DNA of 20,529 nucleotides from a virus. The notes beneath the pieces are model-generated. The model saw only the letters and a list, made by a program, of their open reading frames with translations. It did no database searches and was not told the origin of the DNA. A program made the position numbers and the translations under genes. Shown in pieces: positions 14,994-20,529 of this stretch (positions are counted from its first letter, which is position 1; each line of letters opens with the position of its first letter). The stretch spans positions 1 to 20,529 of IMG/VR virus record IMGVR_UViG_3300033146_002322. One strand, written 5' to 3'.

Positions 14994-16679
14994 ATGAGGA
15001 ATATGAAACAAATACAAATGTCTATAAAATATAATTATCTTTCTGATAGTTATATTCCGAAATTTATTAAATATGACGATGTTGTGTCGTTAGATATTGA
15101 AAATACTGATGATTTGGATACTTTTGTTGAATTTGTTTCAACATATGTTCATTCATATTACGAATATGTTGATAATATTAGAACTGAAGCAACATTTAAG
15201 CGTTCTTATGGTGTAATATTGGATTTTGATAATAAACAAGGACACAATGATTCGACTATTTTAGAATTTCAAAAGTCAGAATTTGCAAAAAAATATAATT
15301 GGATTCTTTACACATCTAAATCTCACATATCTGATGTTCAAGACTGTTTTCATGTGTTTATACCATTTGATGTCCCTGTTGATACTGTAACTGACTTGAA
15401 ATCAGCATATTATAAAATATTTGATGAACTTGACACTTGTAATATAAAATGTGATACACAAGTACATGACGGAGCTAGACTGATTTATCCTTCCGTTAAA
15501 TTGTATGACATTGATTTTGATTTTTATATTGAAAGTTATTTTTTGGGTGAGTATTATAAATATACTCAAACTAGTGTAAATGTTCCTATACCAGCGTTGA
15601 TTGTAAAAACACACGAACTTACTGATAATAATTTAGATATTGATGATATTGATAATAAATATCTAACTGTATTTAATACTATGAGTAAAACAGCACAATA
15701 TTCGTACATTAAATCTGTGATGAGATATTTGAATTCTAAAAATAGAAATAATGGCTATAATTTAATAAACTATAATATGTGGATTGGTATAGGGTTTAGC
15801 TTATATCGTCAATTTGGCTATTCAAATGGTATTAAATTATTTAAAATTTTAAGTGATGGTTATCCAGGAGATACTTCTCAGTTTATAGAGCAACAGTATA
15901 ATTATTTAAGTGGAGATAATAATAACACTGCTGTAAACTTAGACATCATAATTAAAATTTCTAGTAAAATGGGTTTTAAACATTCAATGTATTTTAAATA
16001 TTATTTTATGTCTAAACATACGTTTAGTTATAAAGTTTCTTTGATGTATTATACGCGGATGCAGCGTTATTTGATGAATAAATATAATTTGGATGAATTT
16101 AATTACAATGATGTTAAGATTTATAATTATTCAGATAAAAAAAATACCAGATGTTTTTTGTTGGAAGCTCGTAATGATGAAAAATACATACATATTACAG
16201 TTCGTTTGGGAGAAATGATGGACATTATGTCCGAATTGTTGTCTGTTGATAGGGAATTTATAACATCTAGTGTTACTAGAGGCATAATTAGACGATTTAT
16301 AAATATTAATGGTGTCTATAATATGCAATTATATGCTAGGAATAAAATAATAGATTCTGTTGATAGTACATATATAAGAGTTTCTGATATAAATAATATC
16401 ATGTCTCGTATTAGATCATATACTCCCACGACAATACATAGAATGCTTACTAATTCTCATATGCAACAATATTTACAATCTATTGGATTTTTGTTGTTTA
16501 AGAAAAAACGTAGAGTTGGCAAGAAAACTTATATGATGTTTAAAGTGGATTTGACTAAATCGTATAATGATTCTTTTATTTTTATAGAAGAAGAGTTGGA
16601 TATACGGGTTAAATTTTATACATTTTCATTGATAGAAAACAATTTTGTTGATATGCATACATCTGTTATGCGTTGTTGA
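14994..16679 (+). CDS. archaeo-eukaryotic primase (PrimPol-like) candidate with PriCT-like domain
   Basis: A 561-residue protein. Residues 71-167 show the order of AEP-superfamily motifs: I, YGVILDFDN with D77/D79; II, LYTSKSH (S108-H111) followed by FHVFIPF; III, D154...GARLIYPS with R162. Next, residues about 232-325 contain NYNMWIGIGFSLYRQFGY and an ILSDGYPGD segment, resembling the PriCT domain that follows the catalytic core in phage and plasmid AEP primases. The last 220 residues are unrecognised; a basic KKKRRVGKK stretch (504-511) may be part of a DNA-binding element. It leads the unit with UvsY and UvsW and is separate from the gp61-type primase at 1811. Family assignment is by motif reading; polymerase activity is inferred. 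Start is uncertain: ATG 15003 lies two bases after AGGA and ATG 14994 has no clear site. Confidence 0.68.
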   Translation: MRNMKQIQMSIKYNYLSDSYIPKFIKYDDVVSLDIENTDDLDTFVEFVSTYVHSYYEYVDNIRTEATFKRSYGVILDFDNKQGHNDSTILEFQKSEFAKKYNWILYTSKSHISDVQDCFHVFIPFDVPVDTVTDLKSAYYKIFDELDTCNIKCDTQVHDGARLIYPSVKLYDIDFDFYIESYFLGEYYKYTQTSVNVPIPALIVKTHELTDNNLDIDDIDNKYLTVFNTMSKTAQYSYIKSVMRYLNSKNRNNGYNLINYNMWIGIGFSLYRQFGYSNGIKLFKILSDGYPGDTSQFIEQQYNYLSGDNNNTAVNLDIIIKISSKMGFKHSMYFKYYFMSKHTFSYKVSLMYYTRMQRYLMNKYNLDEFNYNDVKIYNYSDKKNTRCFLLEARNDEKYIHITVRLGEMMDIMSELLSVDREFITSSVTRGIIRRFININGVYNMQLYARNKIIDSVDSTYIRVSDINNIMSRIRSYTPTTIHRMLTNSHMQQYLQSIGFLLFKKKRRVGKKTYMMFKVDLTKSYNDSFIFIEEELDIRVKFYTFSLIENNFVDMHTSVMRC

Positions 16680-16694
16680 AAAAAAGAGGAATAT

Positions 16695-17120
16695 ATGTCT
16701 TATAAATTAATGGAAGATACACAATTTAAATCGTTACAGGCTAAAGTTAATAAAGATTTAACAATAACTCCAGATAATGTGATGCAAAAATCTCTAGATT
16801 TGTCGAAGTTATATACTGAGTATTCTAGGCGATATTACACACAAGTTTCAATATTAAAAAATATAAATATTGAGAAAGTTAAATTGTATAAAAAATTATA
16901 CCATCATTATAAATTTGACGGGGATTTTAGATTAGATACTAAAAAAGAAATAGAAGTATATGTATTAGGTGATGACTTGTATTGTGAATTAAGACGTGAT
17001 TATGAAAAACAAACAATCATTGTAGAATTTTTAGAAAAAACCTTGTCTAATATTCAGAGAGCTAGTTTTACTATACGAGATTATATAGAATTACAGAAAT
17101 TTAAAAAAGGTGTAGTATAA
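16695..17120 (+). CDS. uvsY: UvsY-like recombination mediator
   Basis: A 141-residue protein (T4 UvsY is 137) that would load UvsX onto gp32-coated single-stranded DNA. The sequence follows the UvsY pattern: an N-terminal helix with TPDNVMQKSLDLSKLYTEYS, then KVKLYKKLYHHYKFDGDFRLD (about residues 61-81, compare LKARLDYYSGRG in T4), EIEVYVLGDD, RRDYEKQTIIVEFLEKTL and a closing IRDYIELQKFKKG. It is rich in lysine and aromatic residues. GAGGA stands four bases before the ATG. The gene is followed three bases later by uvsW; the uvsW-uvsY pairing is also found in T4. The match is by eye over the whole length rather than by catalytic motif. Confidence 0.82.
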   Translation: MSYKLMEDTQFKSLQAKVNKDLTITPDNVMQKSLDLSKLYTEYSRRYYTQVSILKNINIEKVKLYKKLYHHYKFDGDFRLDTKKEIEVYVLGDDLYCELRRDYEKQTIIVEFLEKTLSNIQRASFTIRDYIELQKFKKGVV

Positions 17121-17123
17121 CTA

Positions 17124-18653
17124 ATGAGTGATGTTATCGGTATTGCAATGTTGAGTGGTGCTTATGTAGAAATTGATTGTAATGATGATCAGGCATATGA
17201 ATTAAAAGAATATTTTTCATGTTATGCTGCGGATTATCAAAATCATCCTAAATATAGGGCACATCAATGGGATGGAAAAGTATATTTTTTTTCTATCCAT
17301 GATAGGACGCTACCATTTGGTTTGATTTCATATATTAAACCTTTTTTAAAGCAATTTAATTATAAAGCTAAGTTTTATTTTGATAAAGAATTGTTGAAAA
17401 ATAATATTGATAAAGAAGATCTTGTTGGATTTTATGATACACTGTTCGATGGTGTTAAGACACATGATGGACACGATTTATATCCTAGAGATTATCAGCA
17501 AGATGCTATTTATGCAGCAGTACGGCATAAAAGATGTGTATTGGAATCGGCGACTGGATCAGGAAAATCATTAATATTATACACCCTCGTAAGATTTATG
17601 ATGGCTGATACTGACGGTAAGGTTCTTATAATAGTTCCTTCTATAAATTTAGTGAATCAATTATATAATGATTTTAAAGGATATGGATGGGGTGATATAT
17701 GGGAATATGTTAGTTTATTGCATGGGAAATCTAAATATGATCATAATAAACAAGTAACAATATCAACGTGGCAATCTTTATATAATAAGCCTGAAGATTT
17801 TTTTGAAGAATATGAGGGTGTTTTAGTTGATGAAACTCATGGAGCTAAATCGTTATCTATTCGTACTATTTTAGAAATGTGTGATAATGCTGAGTATAAA
17901 ATAGGAGTTACAGGCACCTTGCCTGATAATAAAGCAGATAAGTTTAATATATATGGGTTTTTAGGTCCATTAAAATATCAACTAAAAAGTAAGACTTTGA
18001 TAGATAATGGTATTTTATCTAAAATAACAATAGTAAATTTAATAATTAGATATGGTCGTCGTCATATTGATCATATTATGGGTAATGGGTATAGTTACGA
18101 AGTTGATTTTTTAATGAAATATCAACCAAGAAATAATATTATTAGATATATATTAAATAATATTGATAATAATCATAATGTTTTGATATTGAGTCATAGG
18201 ATAAAACATATAAATTCTATGGTCGAATTTATCACTAAGTATTATCCTGAACGTGAAATATTGGTGATTCACGGGAAAACTCCGCCTGATGAGAGAGAAA
18301 GGATTAGAACATATGTCGATAGTGCTGATGGTGTTATTTTGGTTGCTAGTTATGGAACTTTATCCACTGGTGTTAATATACCGAAGTTACATCACGTTGT
18401 TTTTGCATCATCTTATAAATCTAAAATAAAAGTATTACAATCGATTGGTAGAGGATTAAGAAAACATAAATCTAAAAAACAAGTGATTATTTGGGATATT
18501 GTAGATGATTTACGAAAAAAGAATGCTAATGGTCGATGGCAAAATAATTATATGTATAATCATTTTTATAAACGTTTAAAATATTACAAACATCAGGAAT
18601 TTAAGTATATAAATAAACGATTACCATTGAGTAAATTTATTAAAAATAAATAA
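17124..18653 (+). CDS. uvsW: UvsW, superfamily 2 helicase
   Basis: A 509-residue ATP-dependent helicase (T4 UvsW is 503) that would unwind R-loops and branch-migrate recombination and stalled-fork structures. The N-terminal domain contains HQWDGKVYFF (47-56). Helicase motifs are Q-motif region LYPRDYQQDAI, Walker A ATGSGKS (143-149), motif Ia VPSINLVNQL, motif II DETH (236-239), motif III TGT (263-265), motif IV region VLILSHR, motif V SYGTLSTGVNIP, and motif VI QSIGRGLRK. The gene starts three bases after the uvsY stop with AAGGTG some 13 bases upstream. It ends just before a terminator at 18666-18695. Confidence 0.93.
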   Translation: MSDVIGIAMLSGAYVEIDCNDDQAYELKEYFSCYAADYQNHPKYRAHQWDGKVYFFSIHDRTLPFGLISYIKPFLKQFNYKAKFYFDKELLKNNIDKEDLVGFYDTLFDGVKTHDGHDLYPRDYQQDAIYAAVRHKRCVLESATGSGKSLILYTLVRFMMADTDGKVLIIVPSINLVNQLYNDFKGYGWGDIWEYVSLLHGKSKYDHNKQVTISTWQSLYNKPEDFFEEYEGVLVDETHGAKSLSIRTILEMCDNAEYKIGVTGTLPDNKADKFNIYGFLGPLKYQLKSKTLIDNGILSKITIVNLIIRYGRRHIDHIMGNGYSYEVDFLMKYQPRNNIIRYILNNIDNNHNVLILSHRIKHINSMVEFITKYYPEREILVIHGKTPPDERERIRTYVDSADGVILVASYGTLSTGVNIPKLHHVVFASSYKSKIKVLQSIGRGLRKHKSKKQVIIWDIVDDLRKKNANGRWQNNYMYNHFYKRLKYYKHQEFKYINKRLPLSKFIKNK

Positions 18654-18665
18654 TTTTTTTATATA

Positions 18666-18695
18666 AAAAGGAGAATCTGAAAAGAGACTCCTTTT
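18666..18695 (+). terminator. terminator after uvsW
   Basis: AAAAGGAG (18666-18673) pairs with CTCCTTTT (18688-18695); inside, TCT-GAAA-AGA can form a small tetraloop stem with an internal loop between. The 3' arm ends in four T followed by AATTT. It lies 12 bases after the uvsW stop and would close the early rightward unit. Confidence 0.7.
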
Positions 18696-18701
18696 AATTT
18701 A

Positions 18702-18709
18702 TCTAAATA
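18702..18709 (+). promoter_or_regulatory. possible T4-type late promoter
   Basis: TCTAAATA differs by one base from the T4 late promoter TATAAATA. It sits just after the uvsW terminator and about 40 bases before the next gene, the right place to start a late virion unit. There is no good TTGA-N17-TATATT site here. Such 8-base matches are frequent by chance in this AT-rich sequence, so position is the main argument. Confidence 0.3.
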
Positions 18710-18748
18710 AAAGTGTGATATTGTATATACTTTAGAATGGAGAAAATA

Positions 18749-19213
18749 ATGAAATTCGATACAGAATTATTTTCAAAAATTATAACAGAAAATGATGTAG
18801 ATTTGGGTGCTTTAGATATAGAAGGATACCCTAAGAGTGTTTATGATGATATTGAAGCACATGAAGAAAAAATCTATAAAAATAAAGATCTTTATGATAT
18901 GTATTATAAGATTAATACTATTTTAGAAAAGCCTCGTGCTTATGAAGAAATTCAATCTGTGGCACCATCTATAGATGTCAATAGAGGAATTTTGACTATT
19001 AAAGGTGCGTGTAAACATAAAGAGCGAGAGACGTGTGATACATGTCCTCAATTAAAAAATGCTAAAATAAATGACCCTGTTGAGTTATTTGTTGATGAAT
19101 TGTCTTCTAAATTAGAAGATGGTTTAAAATTGGATTATGAATTGATGGATGATGGTCAAGTTGATCCTGCTGGTAAATCATATTTTACTATAATCATTTC
19201 ACGTAAAGGATAA
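18749..19213 (+). CDS. hypothetical protein with possible zinc-binding cluster
   Basis: A 154-residue protein that I do not recognise. I choose ATG 18749 because GGAG (18739-18742) lies six bases upstream; the in-frame ATG at 18737 overlaps that site. The N-terminal 70 residues are acidic and probably helical. The middle holds a cluster, ACKHKERETCDTC (C, H, C, C spaced as CxH-x5-CxxC), that could bind zinc. The C-terminal part alternates hydrophobic and polar residues (YFTIIISRKG), suggesting beta strands. It opens the rightward block after the uvsW terminator and is followed four bases later by an acidic protein, so a structural or assembly role is possible. Confidence 0.75.
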   Translation: MKFDTELFSKIITENDVDLGALDIEGYPKSVYDDIEAHEEKIYKNKDLYDMYYKINTILEKPRAYEEIQSVAPSIDVNRGILTIKGACKHKERETCDTCPQLKNAKINDPVELFVDELSSKLEDGLKLDYELMDDGQVDPAGKSYFTIIISRKG

Positions 19214-19216
19214 TAT

Positions 19217-19720
19217 ATGGCTACAGACGATAAAAGAATGTTAGATATTCTGAAGGCTATCTCTACATTTGATATGCAGAAGGATTATAACGATACTGAT
19301 GCTAGAAAACAATTATCTGTGATGTTTAGAGATTTGATTTTAAGTGATAATGAAATATTGAAAGAACAAATAGCTGAATTGTTTCAAAATATTATATTAT
19401 CTGATAGTGAAGCATCTCAACAATTTATTTCCAGTTTTATTGATAGTGTTGATGATGTGATTGGTGATGTAGAGGATAGTGTTATGTCTACTGATGACAC
19501 TAGTGGGGATGAAGTTGTTATGCCTGATGAGGAAGAGCCAGCAGCAGAAGGAGAAGAAGAAGAAGAAACTCCTGAGGAAGAAACTCCAGCAGAAGGCGAA
19601 GGCGAAGGCGAAGGTACAACTGAAGAAACACCAGAGGAAGAAGCTCCAGAAGATTTATTTGCTGGATATAAAAATACAAGTCCTTTGGTTGAATATGCTA
19701 ATACATTTATGTGGTCTTAG
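19217..19720 (+). CDS. very acidic, glutamate-rich hypothetical protein
   Basis: A 167-residue protein in two parts. Residues 1-85 look helical (for example DILKAISTFDMQKDY and LKEQIAELFQNIILSD). Residues 86-148 are low-complexity and extremely acidic, with runs of E and an EGEGEGEG stretch. A short hydrophobic end, SPLVEYANTFMWS, follows. No catalytic motif is visible. Acidic proteins of this kind occur among T4-type head core and scaffold components (gp67 is one), and the neighbourhood leads into virion genes, but the link is only compositional. AAAGGA lies six bases before the ATG. The low-complexity part is also much richer in G and C than the surrounding DNA. Confidence 0.75.
   Translation: MATDDKRMLDILKAISTFDMQKDYNDTDARKQLSVMFRDLILSDNEILKEQIAELFQNIILSDSEASQQFISSFIDSVDDVIGDVEDSVMSTDDTSGDEVVMPDEEEPAAEGEEEEETPEEETPAEGEGEGEGTTEETPEEEAPEDLFAGYKNTSPLVEYANTFMWS
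19592..19615 (+). repeat. hexanucleotide tandem repeat, 4 x GAAGG(C/T)
   Basis: Four consecutive copies of GAAGGC (the last is GAAGGT) encode the EGEGEGEG run of the acidic protein. Six-base units keep the frame, so copy-number change would lengthen or shorten the acidic segment without breaking the gene. Confidence 0.85.
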
Positions 19721-19731
19721 GAGATTTGTAT

Positions 19732-20211
19732 ATGGGATTTATGAATTATTTAAATGATATCGAGAATAATATATCTGGGATAGATGAAGATATGGATATT
19801 GTTAATGATGCAGAAATTATTGAGACAGAGACATTGTTTTCTAAAGAATCTAAAAAAGTATCTAGAGATTCTACTGTAGATTTGATAGAGAATAAACTTA
19901 AAGATAAATTAGATGATGTTGGATTGAATACTACGATTATTAATGAGATCGTTGATTATGTTTTGGGGGGTGTTTCATCTATTAAAGATTATACACCACC
20001 TAAGAAAAAAAAGAAGAGATTGTCTAAAACTACGAATAAAGAAATAGTTGCTAAGTCTGATGATTCTGTAATGAGTCTTGCTGAACGTGCAGCAATTATT
20101 CTTGATGGTGTTTCTGATAGTGATGGTTCTGTACCAACGCACATGAATGAGACGACAACACCAAATAATAATATAAGTAATGTTGCTGATCATGCATCAT
20201 CATTACTATAG
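19732..20211 (+). CDS. hypothetical protein with acidic N-terminus and lysine patch
   Basis: A 159-residue protein that I do not recognise. The start at 19732 is supported by AGGAG (19719-19723), which overlaps the previous stop codon; the GTG at 19711 is an in-frame alternative without a site. The N-terminal 45 residues are acidic, then comes a helical segment (VDLIENKLKDKLDDVGL), a PPKKKKKRLSK basic patch near residues 90-100, SLAERAAIILDG, and a serine/threonine/asparagine-rich tail ending SSLL. No membrane segment or known enzyme motif is seen. It lies between the acidic protein and a probable virion protein, so it may be part of the particle or its assembly. Confidence 0.75.
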   Translation: MGFMNYLNDIENNISGIDEDMDIVNDAEIIETETLFSKESKKVSRDSTVDLIENKLKDKLDDVGLNTTIINEIVDYVLGGVSSIKDYTPPKKKKKRLSKTTNKEIVAKSDDSVMSLAERAAIILDGVSDSDGSVPTHMNETTTPNNNISNVADHASSLL

Positions 20212-20219
20212 GAGGTATA

Positions 20220-20529
20220 ATGGCTAGTTTTGTGTTTGATAGTGTTAAAGATAAAGTGGCTAATGGTACTATTAATTTTGTTGCTACTCAAATATTAGTG
20301 CTAAAACTAAATGGTCTGATGTATCTAATTATGAGATTACAGATTCATCAAATAATAATAATAATATAGGATATAGTCAACAATATTTGGATGGTGTTAA
20401 TACAACCACTGAGATTGTTGGTTCTTATACAAATACTATAATTAAAGCTGACGATATTAATTATGGTAATACATCAACAATAACTGCACGCGGTGCTGTT
20501 ATTTTTAGAACAGATACTGATGAAACATT
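20220..20529 (+). CDS. probable virion (tail/decoration-type) protein, frame broken by an apparent -1 shift, cut off by window edge
   Basis: A strong GGAGG (20211-20215) precedes ATG 20220. The frame reads MASFVFDSVKDKVANGTINF and then decays to a stop at 20367-20369. The -1 frame is open from 20276 to the window end without a usable start. It reads ...AKTKWSDVSNYEITDSS, GYSQQYLDGVNTT, IIKADDINYGN, STITARGAVIFR. Joined, the two halves resemble small phage virion proteins that begin with a short helix plus N-G-x-I, followed by a SDV.nYEv segment, a GY-rich segment and an alternating A-R-x-A-V-I strand. The join most likely falls between about 20285 and 20309. A slip on AAAA at 20303-20306, or one missing A there, would fuse the frames as ...ILVLK-TKWSDV. 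Sequencing error, real mutation and programmed shifting are all possible. Confidence 0.6.

Noticed and set aside
15555-15562. TATAAATA, exact T4 late promoter match on the plus strand (also at 16298-16305 and 18608-18615)
   Set aside because: All are inside coding sequence. In DNA this AT-rich several exact 8-base matches are expected by chance, and the last one is followed by a terminator before any gene.
19479-19757. 92-codon plus-strand frame overlapping the acidic protein gene
   Set aside because: It is the shifted reading of the GAA/GAG repeat (lysine/leucine-rich), without a ribosome site.

Overview
This window looks like part of the genome of a tailed, T4-type bacteriophage (myovirus) with very AT-rich DNA (roughly 30% GC by eye; not computed). 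The evidence is a nearly complete T4-like replication, recombination and late-transcription gene set: gp61-type primase, gp32-type single-strand binding protein, gp33-like coactivator, gp41 helicase, UvsX, gp43 polymerase, gp47/gp46 nuclease, gp55-like late sigma factor, UvsY and UvsW. Genes are tightly packed with 1-15 base gaps or small overlaps, and most have clear GGAG/AGGA ribosome binding sites. No tRNA, rRNA, CRISPR, insertion sequence or host-like gene was seen. The host cannot be named from this sequence.

Layout. Positions 1-14733 are all on the minus strand. In transcription order from 14733 down to 1 they are gp46, gp55-like, gp47, a GT-B glycosyltransferase, a DHH phosphoesterase, DNA polymerase, UvsX, gp41 helicase, gp33-like, gp32 SSB, gp61 primase, a RuvC-like resolvase and a CCA/poly(A)-type nucleotidyltransferase that runs off the left edge. 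Positions 14734-14993 are a divergent AT-rich intergenic region. From 14994 the plus strand carries an archaeo-eukaryotic-type (PrimPol-like) primase candidate, UvsY and UvsW, closed by a terminator at 18666-18695. After it come three unrecognised genes, one of them very acidic and repetitive, and then the start of a probable virion protein whose frame is broken.

Transcription. Five sites share TTGA(C/T)(A/T), exactly 17 bases, then TATATT. They precede gp46, the DHH gene, gp32, the nucleotidyltransferase and the plus-strand primase-like gene. They divide the minus strand into four nested units and start the plus-strand unit. gp32 has its own promoter and a strong terminator, as expected for a protein needed in large amounts.

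How the genes work together. Polymerase, helicase, gp61 primase and SSB would form the replisome. UvsX, UvsY, UvsW, gp46/47 and the resolvase would carry out recombination-dependent replication and junction processing. gp55-like and gp33-like would link replication to late transcription. The most unusual points are a second primase-like protein of a different superfamily next to UvsY/UvsW, a 13-bp RNA hairpin that buries the resolvase start codon, a glycosyltransferase inside the replication block, and the frameshifted virion gene at the right edge.
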